A stretch of DNA of 64,000 nt from Rhodospirillaceae bacterium. Lineage in GTDB: Bacteria; Pseudomonadota; Alphaproteobacteria; Dongiales; Dongiaceae. Of this stretch, positions 27,020-35,791 are shown in pieces. Positions within the stretch are counted from its first letter, which is position 1, and each line of letters opens with the position of its first letter. The translations under genes were made by a program, and so were the position numbers. The notes under the pieces are model-generated. The model had not been told where the DNA came from and ran no database searches. It saw only the letters and a program-made list of their open reading frames with translations. The stretch spans positions 558,001-622,000 of the forward strand of contig JADJQM010000002.1 in assembly GCA_016712715.1 (NCBI GenBank). The letters run 5' to 3'.

Positions 27020-28070
27020 TGCGCATTGCCCTTGCGCGGATCAAACGCGTCGCGGATCGCCTCGCCAATGAAGATGAGCAGGGTCAGCATGATGCCGATC
27101 ACGAAGAAGCCGGCAATGCCCAGCCATGGCGCCTGCAGATTCTCCTTGCCCTGGGCCAGCAATTCGCCGAGCGAGGGCGATCCCGGCGGCAGGCCGAAGC
27201 CCAGAAAGTCGAGCGAGGTCAGGGTCGTCACCGAACCGCTGAGGGTGAAGGGCAGGAAGGTCAATGTCGCCACCATGGCATTGGGCAGGATATGCCGGAT
27301 CATGATGCGCCAATCGCCCAGGCCCAGCGCCTTTGCAGCGCGCACATATTCGAGATTGCGCGCGCGCAGGAATTCGGCGCGCACCACGCCCACGGGCCAG
27401 GTCCAGCTCACCAGCAGCATGATGCCGAGCAAGGTCCAGAAACCGGGTTCGATGATGCTGAGAGGATCATGAGAATGTAGAGGAAGGGCAGCCCGCCCCA
27501 GATTTCCAGGAAGCGCTGAAAGGTGAGATCGGTCCAGCCGCCGAAATATCCCTGCACCGCGCCGGCGATGACGCCGATGATCGTGCTGAAGACGGTGAGG
27601 ATCAGCCCGAACAGGACCGAGATGCGAAAGCCATAGATGATGCGGGCGAGCACGTCGCGCGCCTGATCGTCCGTCCCCAGCCAGTTGAAGCCATCGGGCG
27701 GTGTGGGTGCTGGTCCCGGCAGATTGGTGACGATCGTGTCATAGGCAAAGGGGATGGGCGGCCAGATCATCCAGCCACCGCCGGCCGCCACTCGTTCCTG
27801 GAGGAAGGTGCCGGTAAAATCCGCGGTGAGACCGGCAACGCCGCCGAAAATCTCCTCGCCATAATCAACGAAGACCGGCCAATAGAGCTCACCCTGATAG
27901 GACAGCACGATCGGCCGGTCATTGGCGATGATCTCCGCCGGCAGGCTGAGGCCGAACAGGATGAGGAAGATCACCAGCGACCAGAAGCCACGGCCATTGG
28001 CGCGGAAGTTGCGCCAGCGCCGCGCGGTCAAGGGCGATATCCTGGGTTTCGGCAGCTTGACCGGGATCAT
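27016..28070 (-). pseudogene. yejE: Peptide ABC transporter permease YejE, frameshifted
   Basis: The inner-membrane permease is read from ATG 28070 (MIPVKLPKPRISPL) through GGLPFLYILMIL. It then shifts frame near 27464 and continues as SIIEPGFWTLLGIMLL to the stop at 27016. Adding one base in CTCTCAGCATC restores a single frame of about 351 residues, matching YejE. The permease signature (EYVRAAKALGLGDWRIMIRHILPNA) lies in the second part. As written, transport would be lost. Four-base overlaps with yejB upstream and yejF downstream are intact, so this is more likely a sequence error than decay. Confidence 0.85.
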
Positions 28071-29179
28071 GTCTCGCGGGCCTCGAAATCGATGCGCGGG
28101 TTGACCAGCATATAGGTGATGTCGCCGATCAGCTGCATGACCAGGCCGAGCAGCGTGAACATGTAGAGCGTTGCGAACATGACCGGATAGTCGCGGTTGA
28201 TGGTGGCCTCCCAACCCAGGAGCCCCAGGCCATCGAGCGAGAAGATGATTTCGGTGAGAAGGGCGCCGGTGAACAGGATGCCGACAAAGGCGCTGGGGAA
28301 GCCGGCGATGACGATCAGCATGGCGTTGCGGAAGACATGGCCATAGAGCACCCGGCGCTCGCTCAAGCCCTTGGCGCGTGCCGTGGTCACGTATTGGAGG
28401 TTGATCTGATCGAGGAACGAGTTCTTGGTGAGCAGCGTGAGGCCGGCGAAACCGCCGATGACCAGCGAGAGGATCGGCAGGGTCATGTGCCAGAAATAGT
28501 CGGTTATCCGTGCCGGCCAGGACAGCGCGTCCCAATTGTCGGAGACGATGCCGCGCAGGGGAAAGACATCGAAATATGTGCCGCCGGCAAACAGCACGAT
28601 CAGCAGAATGGCGAACAGGAAACTGGGGATGGCACTGCCGACGATGATCGCCGTGCTGGTCCAGACGTCGAACGGCGTTCCGTCCCGCGACGCCTTGGCG
28701 ATGCCGAGCGGGATCGAGATGCTGTAGATGATCAGCGTCGTCCACAAGCCCAGCGAGATGGAGACGGGCATCTTTTCAAGGATGAGATCGACCACCGGTC
28801 GCCCCTTGAAGAAACTCTTGCCGAAATCGAAGGTGAGATAGCTCTTCATCATGATGACGAAGCGTTCAGGCGCCGGCTTGTCGAAGCCATACATGCGCTC
28901 GATCTCCGCGATGAATTTGGGATCGAGGCCGCGGGCGCCGCGATAATTGCTGTTGGTGTCGCCGACATTCCCGGCCGATTGCTGACTGCTCATCACTTCA
29001 CTGCCGCCACTGCCGCCGCCCACCCGGGCCGTGGCGTCGATGGCCGTGCCTTTGAGCTCAGCGATGGTCTGTTCGACCGGCCCGCCGGGTGCGAACTGGA
29101 TGACGATGAAGTTGATCACCATGATCCCGAACAGCGTCGGGATCATCAGCAGCAGGCGGCGGACGATATAGGCGATCAT
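28067..29179 (-). CDS. yejB: Peptide ABC transporter permease YejB
   Basis: The 370-residue permease has six helices and the binding-protein-dependent transport signature QYVTTARAKGLSERRVLYGHVFRNA (about 278-302). An N-terminal helix (YIVRRLLLMIPTLFGIMVINF) is followed by a periplasmic loop with a Gly/Ser-rich insert near 55-75, as in other YejB proteins. The ATG at 29179 gives the conserved MIAYIVRRLL start; longer readings upstream belong to the intergenic region after yejA. It pairs with YejE to form the channel. Confidence 0.92.
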   Translation of the reverse strand: MIAYIVRRLLLMIPTLFGIMVINFIVIQFAPGGPVEQTIAELKGTAIDATARVGGGSGGSEVMSSQQSAGNVGDTNSNYRGARGLDPKFIAEIERMYGFDKPAPERFVIMMKSYLTFDFGKSFFKGRPVVDLILEKMPVSISLGLWTTLIIYSISIPLGIAKASRDGTPFDVWTSTAIIVGSAIPSFLFAILLIVLFAGGTYFDVFPLRGIVSDNWDALSWPARITDYFWHMTLPILSLVIGGFAGLTLLTKNSFLDQINLQYVTTARAKGLSERRVLYGHVFRNAMLIVIAGFPSAFVGILFTGALLTEIIFSLDGLGLLGWEATINRDYPVMFATLYMFTLLGLVMQLIGDITYMLVNPRIDFEARET

Positions 29180-29219
29180 CGGGCGGCAAGCGGCTGCTGG
29201 AGGGGAACCATCCGCGACC

Positions 29220-31210
29220 TCACTTGGCCTTCTTCCGCCGCACGATCGCGACAACCACCAGCACCACGACCAGCGCGCCGCCGGCATAAAGCAGGAAGCT
29301 GAGCGGCGAGCTGCCGCGATCGGTGGGCGTTGGCTCCGCCGCGGCCGGCACCGCCGGTGTCGTGGCATCAGGGGCGACTGGCGCCTGCGCCGTCTTGGCA
29401 GCCAAGGCCTGTTCCTTGGCGGGATCGATCCACCAGCCGGCAAGGCCGATGCCGTAGGTCGGCTCCGGCAGCTTCTCCGGCCGGCCGAACTTGTCCCAAT
29501 AGGCGACGCGGAAGGCGCCCATGTGGAAATTGGGGACCACGTAGTGCCGCCATTGCAGGATGCGATCGAGCGCCCGGCAATAGATCACCAGCTCGGCGCG
29601 GTTCGGGGTGTGGATGAGATCTTCCAGCAACTGGTCGATGACCGGATCCTTGATGCCGATTTCGTTGCGGCTGCCGGCCATGTCCGCAGCTTCCGATCCC
29701 CAGAAATCGCGCTGCTCGTTGCCGGGCGAGAGCGATTGCGGAAAGAGCGAGGTGATCATATCGAAATCGAAATCCTCGCTGCGCTTCTGGTACTGCGCCG
29801 CGTCGACGGCACGGATCGTGCCTTTGATGCCCAGGCGCTGCAGCGACTTGACGTATGGCTGCACGATGCGTTCGGACGCATCGCCGGCCTGCAACAGGAA
29901 TTCGAATTCGAAGGGCTTGCCGTCCTTCATGCGCGTGCCGCCTTCGAGCTTCCACCCGGCCTCGTCAAGCAGCACGGCTGCCTTGGCGAGATTTTCGGCG
30001 TTGCTGCCGCTGCCATCGGAAACCGGCGGGTTGTATTCGGTGGTGAAAACCTCATCGGGGATCTTGCCGCGCAGGGGCTCCAGGATCTTCAGTTCCTCGG
30101 GCGAAGGCAGGCCCTTGGCTTCCATGTCGGAATTCTGAAATAGCTGCGGGTGCGCGTGTATTGCCCGAAGAACAGGGTCTTGTTCGACCATTCAAAATCG
30201 AAGGCAAGAATCATCGCCTGACGCACGCGCGGGTCCTGGAATTGCGGGCGCCGCTGATTCATCGAGTAGCCCTGCATGCCCTGCGGGTTGTCGTTCTCGA
30301 TCCGCTCCATCTTGAAGCGACCTTCGCGGAGGGCCGGCGATTCGTAGCCGGTCGCCCATTGCTTGGCGGAATTCTCGACGCGGAAATCGAAGGCACCGGC
30401 CTTGAACGCTTCCAGCAACACCGTGGGGTCGCGGTAGTAATCGGTGCGCACGATGTCGTAATTGTCGGTGCCGATATTGACCGGCAGATCCTTGCCCCAG
30501 TAATCGGGCACGCGCTCCATGGTGACCGAACGGCCGGCCTCGAAGCTCTTCAGCTTGTAGGGCCCGCTGCCCAGCGGTTCGTCGAGCGATGGTTCGTCGA
30601 ACTTCTTGCCTTCCCAGAAATGCTTCGGCAACACCGCCAACTGACCCATGATGACCGGCAGTTCGCGGTTGTTGGCGCTGGCGAAGGTGAACTTGACGCG
30701 GTGCGCGTCGAAGGCTTCGACCTTGGTCACGTTGGCGTAATAGAAGCGATAAAAGGGCGCGCCCTTTTCCTTGAGGGTGTTGAAGGAGAAGACGACATCA
30801 TCTGCCGTGATCGGCTTGCCGTCATGCCAGCGCGCTTCCGGTCGCAGGTTGAAGATGATCCAGGAATTGTCCTTGGCCACTTCCATGGAGGCGGCGATCA
30901 GGCCGTATTCGCTCAGCGTATCGTCATCGACCTGGGTCGTCAGCGTTTCATAGAGCCCGGCGAGGCCCGCCGGATCGCCACCGACGATATAGGGGTTGAA
31001 GCTGTCGAAGCTGCCGACACCGGCATATTTGACGCTGCCGCCCTTGGGCGCGTCCGGGTTCACATAGTCGAGATGCTTGAAGTCGGCCGGGTATTTCGGA
31101 GAATCGCCCAGGGTCAAAGCGTGGGTGGTGACGCTGTCCTGGGCGTGAGCCGGAAGCGGTGTGGCCCAGACGAATGCCGCCAGCAGCAGCGCAATAACGC
31201 GTTTCGACAT
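29220..31210 (-). pseudogene. yejA: Extracellular peptide-binding protein YejA with C-terminal membrane anchor, frameshifted
   Basis: Read through one frameshift this is a solute-binding protein of about 660 residues with a signal peptide (MSKRVIALLLAAFVWATPLPAHA), family 5 binding-protein blocks (DAPKGGSVKYAGVGSFDSFN, ARWHDGKPITADDVVFSF, PLGSGPYKLKSF) and GIGLAGWWID near the end. The break is near 30137, where TATTTCAGAATTCC lacks one base compared with the reading YFQNSDMEAKGLPS. Unusually, the protein ends in a Pro/Ala/Thr-rich linker and a membrane helix (SFLLYAGGALVVVLVVVAIV) followed by RRKKAK, so it would be tethered in the inner membrane rather than free in the periplasm. Confidence 0.85.
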
Positions 31211-31326
31211 AAAGGGCCTTCCTGTTCACTACCGCTTATTTTGGGCCAAGCATAACGGATGGCCAGCCCATGAGGGAAGCACCCGGCGCAGGAGAAAGAC
31301 TAGAAATATTGGGTATTTAACAGCTT

Positions 31327-32121
31327 CTAGCTGTTCAGGATGGCAATCGCCTGGTCGAGCACACGGCGGTCGCCGGCGGCCACGACCTGATCGCCGGATT
31401 TCGTGGTGAGCGGCAGACCTTGCCAATCGGTGATGACCGCCCCGGCCCCTTCCAGGATCGGCACCAGGGACAGGTAATCGTAGATGCCGAGCGTGCGCTC
31501 GACCACCAGATCGATGAAGCCCGTGGCCACCATGCCGTACTGGTAACAATCGCCGCCATAGGTGGCAGATTTGGCGCCGTTAGCCAGGCGATCATGGCGC
31601 GCGCGGTCGGCGCCCTGGAACATCTGCGGGAGGGCGGCCGAGAAATAGGCTTGCCCGAGATCGGCGCAGGCGCGGGCCCGCACCGGGGCGTCGTTCAGGG
31701 TCGTTTCATGGCCGCTGGCACCGACCCAGGTGTCGTGCAGGATCGGCATGTCGATGACGCCCAGGATCGGCTTGCCGCCCTGGGTGAGGGCAATGAGCGT
31801 GCCGAAGGTCGGGCGGCCGGTCACGAAGGCGCGGGTGCCGTCCAGCGGATCCAGAACCCAGACGAATTCCGCATCTCCCCGTTCGGTGCCGAATTCCTCG
31901 CCGATGATGCCGTGGGTCGGGAACGCCTTGGCGATGGTATGGCGGAGCGCCGTTTCGCATTCGCGATCGGCCTTGGTCACCGGGCTTTCGTCACCCTTGG
32001 AGATGATGTCGAGCCGTGTCCGGTAATAGCGCTGGAGAATCGGCCGGCTGACCTCGACGAGGTTGCACGCCACCGACAGAAATTCCTGTGGCGTCGCCGA
32101 CGCTGCGCCAAGTTGGGCCAT
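31327..32121 (-). CDS. hisN: Histidinol-phosphatase, inositol-monophosphatase family
   Basis: The 264-residue protein belongs to the IMPase fold. Metal-binding motifs are GIIGEEFG (about 68-75) and WVLDPLDGTRAFVTGRPTFGTLIAL (about 86-110), with the third acidic site in GIYDYLSLVPILEGAGAVITDW. The RAFVTGRPTFGTL segment is characteristic of HisN-type histidinol-phosphate phosphatases, which complete the eighth step of histidine synthesis in many alphaproteobacteria; a general inositol phosphatase remains possible. ATG 32121 starts 12 bases after the stop of the cytochrome gene, so they are probably co-transcribed. Confidence 0.87.
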   Translation of the reverse strand: MAQLGAASATPQEFLSVACNLVEVSRPILQRYYRTRLDIISKGDESPVTKADRECETALRHTIAKAFPTHGIIGEEFGTERGDAEFVWVLDPLDGTRAFVTGRPTFGTLIALTQGGKPILGVIDMPILHDTWVGASGHETTLNDAPVRARACADLGQAYFSAALPQMFQGADRARHDRLANGAKSATYGGDCYQYGMVATGFIDLVVERTLGIYDYLSLVPILEGAGAVITDWQGLPLTTKSGDQVVAAGDRRVLDQAIAILNS

Positions 32122-32132
32122 GGAAACGGGCC

Positions 32133-32684
32133 TTACTGCGGCAAGGCGATGGGCGCATCCGCCTGATCGCGCAGCCAGCGGATGAGCGCTGCGCGCTCTT
32201 CCGGCTTTTTCAGGCCGGCAAAGCTCATCTTGGTGCCCTTGGCATAAGCCTTCGGATTGGCCAGGAACTGATCGAGATGCTCGTAATCCCAGGTGATGTT
32301 GAGGTTCGCGATCACCTCCGAATAGGCAAAGCCCTCGGCATGGGCCGACTTGCCGCCGACCACGTTCCACAGATTGGGGCCGACGCGGTTGGGGCCGCCC
32401 TTTTCGAAGGTATGGCAGGTCTTGCACTTGCCTGAGGCCTTTTCACCGGCGGCAACATCGGCCGCGGCGATCATCGGCACCGAGGAGACCGGGGCTGCTG
32501 CGGGTGTCGCGGCGGCCGCGGCGGATTCGGTCGCCGCCGCCTCGACGCCACCTTCGGCAGCGGCATGTTCGGCCTCGGCACCAGCCGGCGACCCATAGAT
32601 GATGTTGGAGACCAGGCCGACCGAAAGGGTCAGCATGCCGCCGACCAGGACCGCAGCGGCGATCTTGTTGGCTTCCAAAGACAT
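32133..32684 (-). CDS. Membrane-anchored c-type cytochrome (CycM-like)
   Basis: The 183-residue protein has an uncleaved N-terminal helix (IAAAVLVGGMLTLSVGLVSNIIY), an Ala/Glu-rich spacer (about 30-75) and a class I cytochrome c domain. The haem attachment site is CKTCHTFEKGG (about 89-99) and the Met ligand is in GTKMSFAGL. This is the layout of CycM/cytochrome c552 of alphaproteobacteria, which carries electrons from the bc1 complex to aa3-type oxidase while anchored in the membrane. It is followed by hisN on the same strand. Confidence 0.88.
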   Translation of the reverse strand: MSLEANKIAAAVLVGGMLTLSVGLVSNIIYGSPAGAEAEHAAAEGGVEAAATESAAAAATPAAAPVSSVPMIAAADVAAGEKASGKCKTCHTFEKGGPNRVGPNLWNVVGGKSAHAEGFAYSEVIANLNITWDYEHLDQFLANPKAYAKGTKMSFAGLKKPEERAALIRWLRDQADAPIALPQ

Positions 32685-33071
32685 TCGACTTCATCCCTCA
32701 TGGCTTGTGCGCACCGGTCCAGCCCGGCCCCGGTGGCAGGAACCACCGTCATCCTGGCTTACCCCGAGCCGGCACGCGGAACATTCTGGCTGATCAAGGG
32801 GCCTTAACTCGGGCGGAATTTAACCTCTTCCGCTGCCGCTGTCCAATGCCGGCGCTGGACCCGGTAGGGCCGGCAACCGGCCTTTTCGCCATTCCGGCCC
32901 TTTTTCAGGGCAGGCTTTGATTTCCTGTACTTAGCGGCATAATGTCGCGCCCCGGGGGCAGGTGGCGTCGGCTAGACCCATTCCCGGCCCAGATCGGCGG
33001 CCCCATATCGGCAACCCCAAATCGGCAACCCCTGCCGGAACCACGACCAGAACCACGAGCAGCGACAATCC
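32685..33071. other. Divergent intergenic region between cytochrome c and kdsB
   Basis: This 387-bp region must contain the promoters of the minus-strand cytochrome gene and plus-strand kdsB. A 6-bp stem (GGCCGG/CCGGCC, 32868-32882) followed by TTTT is a weak terminator candidate with no obvious gene. Short direct repeats occur near 33005-33065 (ATCGGCAACCCC twice, GAACCACGA/CCA twice). No RNA gene was recognised. Confidence 0.5.
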
Positions 33072-33845
33072 ATGCCCACATCCGCTTCCGCGCCCAGCCG
33101 TCCCGTCGTCCTCATCCCGGCCCGCATGGCCTCGACCAGGCTGCCGGACAAGCCGCTGGCCGATATCCACGGCGTGCCGATGATCGTCCATGTCTGGCGC
33201 CGGGCGATGGAGGCGAAGGTCGGTCCGGTCTATGTCGCCTGCGCGGAGGCTGCCATCAAGGCGGCCGTGGAAGCGGCGGGCGGCGAGGCGGTGCTGACCG
33301 ATCCCGGCCACCCTTCCGGCTCCGACCGGATCCATGAGGCCCTGGGCAAGATCGATCCCGCCGGGCGCTTCGATGCGGTGGTGAATGTACAGGGCGATTT
33401 GCCGACCCTTGATCCTCACCTCCTGCGCCGCGCCCTCGACCCGCTCGAGGATCCCGAGGTCGACATCGCCACCCTCGCGGTCGAGATCACCCGCGAGGCA
33501 GAGCGTCACGATCCCAATGTGGTGAAGGCGGTGGTGGCGTTCGGCAAGACCGGCATCGCCCGCGCGCTCTATTTCAGCCGCGCAACGGTGCCGGCGAATG
33601 CGGTCGCCGGCGAAGTCGGTCCGCATTATCATCACATCGGCCTTTACGCCTATCGCCGCGTGGCACTGGATCGATTCGTCAAACTGCAGCCGGGCATCCT
33701 GGAACGGCGCGAGAAGCTGGAGCAGTTGCGCGCGCTGGAAAACGGGATGCGCATCGATGTCGCCCTCGTTGACACCCTGCCGCTCGGTGTCGATACTCCG
33801 GCCGAACTTGAGCGGGCACGTGCCATGCTCGCCCCGAAATCCTGA
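33072..33845 (+). CDS. kdsB: 3-deoxy-manno-octulosonate cytidylyltransferase
   Basis: The 257-residue enzyme activates Kdo as CMP-Kdo for lipopolysaccharide inner-core synthesis. The nucleotide-binding start is IPARMASTRLPDKPLADI (about 15-32) and the metal/substrate motif VNVQGDLPTLDP lies at about 104-115, with RATVPANAVAGE and HHIGLYAYRR further on. Length and motifs match KdsB throughout. It is followed 34 bases later by pheA on the same strand; the two pathways are unrelated, so the pairing is probably positional. Confidence 0.93.
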   Translation: MPTSASAPSRPVVLIPARMASTRLPDKPLADIHGVPMIVHVWRRAMEAKVGPVYVACAEAAIKAAVEAAGGEAVLTDPGHPSGSDRIHEALGKIDPAGRFDAVVNVQGDLPTLDPHLLRRALDPLEDPEVDIATLAVEITREAERHDPNVVKAVVAFGKTGIARALYFSRATVPANAVAGEVGPHYHHIGLYAYRRVALDRFVKLQPGILERREKLEQLRALENGMRIDVALVDTLPLGVDTPAELERARAMLAPKS

Positions 33846-33879
33846 CGATTCATTCCCGCATTGACCTGAAGAGGCGATC

Positions 33880-34752
33880 TTGAGCGCAGCTGCGAACGAC
33901 ACCATCGCCTTCCAGGGCCTGCCCGGCGCCTATTCCAACCTCGCCTGCCGCGCGGCCTATCCCGCGATGACCGCCCTGCCCTGCGCCTCGTTCGAGGATA
34001 TGTTCGCCGCGGTCCATGACGGCCAGGCACGGCTCGCCATGGTGCCCATTGAGAATTCCGTCGCCGGCCGTGTCGCCGACATCCACCATCTGCTGCCGGG
34101 ATCGGGCCTGCACATCATTGCCGAGCATTTCCAGCGGGTGAATCACCAGCTGCTGGGGGTGAAGGGCGCCAAGCTCAGCGATTTGAAGACGGCCTCAAGC
34201 CATATCCAGGCGCTGAGCCAATGCCGCAACAGCCTGCGTGCACTGGGCCTGAAGCCAGTCGTGCATGCCGATACCGCTGGCGCCGCCGCCGAGATCGCCG
34301 CGCGCGGCGACAGATCGGCCGCGGCCATCGCTTCATCCCTCGCCGCCGAGATCTATGGCCTCGACATCCTCAAGACCGACATGGAGGACGCCGTCCACAA
34401 TACCACGCGTTTCGTGGTGATGGCACAGGAGCCGGTCGATCCCGATGTCGCCAAGGGACCGATCGTCACCAGCTTCGTGTTCAAGGTGCGCTCCGTGCCG
34501 GCAGCGCTCTACAAGGCTCTGGGCGGGTTCGCCACCAATGGCGTCAACATCACCAAGCTCGAGAGCTATCTGCTCGACGGCCATTTCAGCAGCGCGCAGT
34601 TCTATGCCGATATCGAAGGCCATCCCGACCAGCGCTCGGTGCGGCTGGCACTCGAAGAATTGTCATTCTTTTCGCGCGAGGTGCGCATCCTCGGTGTCTA
34701 CCCGGCATCAAGCTTCCGCGCGGAGAACGCCCCGGAAGCCGGCATCCGCTGA
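33880..34752 (+). CDS. pheA: Prephenate dehydratase
   Basis: The 290-residue monofunctional enzyme converts prephenate to phenylpyruvate, the committed step to phenylalanine. The catalytic domain starts with IAFQGLPGAYSNLACR and holds the conserved TTRF motif in NTTRFVVMAQEP (about 181-184). The C-terminal ACT domain (about 197-275) includes SVPAALYKALGGFATNGVNITKLES, the site of phenylalanine feedback inhibition. The start codon is TTG 33880, preceded by GAAGAGG at good spacing; no in-frame ATG fits the conserved N-terminus. Confidence 0.93.
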   Translation: MSAAANDTIAFQGLPGAYSNLACRAAYPAMTALPCASFEDMFAAVHDGQARLAMVPIENSVAGRVADIHHLLPGSGLHIIAEHFQRVNHQLLGVKGAKLSDLKTASSHIQALSQCRNSLRALGLKPVVHADTAGAAAEIAARGDRSAAAIASSLAAEIYGLDILKTDMEDAVHNTTRFVVMAQEPVDPDVAKGPIVTSFVFKVRSVPAALYKALGGFATNGVNITKLESYLLDGHFSSAQFYADIEGHPDQRSVRLALEELSFFSREVRILGVYPASSFRAENAPEAGIR

Positions 34753-34841
34753 ATGGGGTTGGCTTTGGCGGGGCTGGTCCCGTTGACGATCAATCATCCC
34801 CGCTATTGCCGCGCGACAGTCAGGCCGCGCTTCTTCAGCAG

Positions 34842-35711
34842 CTATTGAACTGAATCCTTCCCGGCGAGATGCGCGGCCCCCACGGCGATGAAATGCGAGC
34901 CCGGCTGCTTGATCATCTCGGTGATCTGCGTCGCCCATTGCTGGTTGCGATCGACCAGCAGGCGCTGGTACATGGCATTGTCCGCAAGAACCTCGCTGTC
35001 GCCGGTCATGAGCGCGGCAAGCCGGTCGACATCCCCGGCTAGCCAGGCACCGACCAGCTTGTCGAGTTGATCGACACCCTCCATCTGCATCTCGACGATC
35101 TGCGACAGCATGGCGAGCTCCAGTTCCGGCGGCAGGCCGGCCAGGAAGCCGAATTGCTGGTCGATCGTCTCCAGCCCCTTGATCGTCTTGTTCTCGGCGC
35201 GCGCCGTCTCACGCAACTGGTTTTCGATGCCGAATTTCGATTGATAGCCGGCCTGCTCCATCGGCGCCATGCTGAGCACGATGGCCGCGAGCCAGGGTCG
35301 CAGGGATTCGAGGGACACCGGTGCGATGCCGGCACGCAACGCCGCTGCGCGCAGCCGCTTGCGTTCTTCCGGCGAAAGCTTGGTGGAAAGCGGGTGCGCC
35401 GGGTCCTTGCCATATTTCCAGATCTGCGCCTCGCTCACGGCCGTGGGCGCGTCTTCCGCGAGCTCCATCCAGATGTTGTCGCTGGCGCGGAAGGCGGCAT
35501 CGATCCTGTCCGATCGCCAGTTGATCTCGGGCTTCAGGATATGCACCGTGCCGAACAGATAGATCGTCGTATCGGCATCCTTCACGACCCACATGGCGGG
35601 TTCGGCGCTGGCCGGCTGGATCTCGGCCAGCGTCGCCACCGGCAGGAAAGCGAGTAATCCGAGGGCTGCACGTCGCGCGGCCGCAAGGATGCGAGAGATC
35701 TGGTTTGCCAA
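34842..35711 (-). CDS. TraB/GumN family protein, probably shortened by an in-frame TAG
   Basis: The 289-residue secreted protein has a signal peptide (AALGLLAFLPVATLAEIQPASA) and the two hallmark histidine motifs of TraB/GumN: YLFGTVHILKP near the N-terminus and HFIAVGAAHLAGKDSVQ at the end. These proteins resemble erythromycin-esterase/Tiki-type metalloproteases, but the bacterial role is unknown. The reading stops at TAG 34842-34844 right after GKDSVQ. The frame continues for 12 codons as LLKKRGLTVARQ to another TAG at 34803. Family members usually have such a tail (SVQ-xLLxxRGxxVxR), so the first TAG probably replaces a sense codon. Confidence 0.82.
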   Translation of the reverse strand: MANQISRILAAARRAALGLLAFLPVATLAEIQPASAEPAMWVVKDADTTIYLFGTVHILKPEINWRSDRIDAAFRASDNIWMELAEDAPTAVSEAQIWKYGKDPAHPLSTKLSPEERKRLRAAALRAGIAPVSLESLRPWLAAIVLSMAPMEQAGYQSKFGIENQLRETARAENKTIKGLETIDQQFGFLAGLPPELELAMLSQIVEMQMEGVDQLDKLVGAWLAGDVDRLAALMTGDSEVLADNAMYQRLLVDRNQQWATQITEMIKQPGSHFIAVGAAHLAGKDSVQ

Positions 35712-35791
35712 GATTGTTCCCCTGGGCTGGCTGCGACGCCCCGCTATATGGCGACGCGACGCTGTCCTGCCAAGAGCTTAAATGCCGGCGC

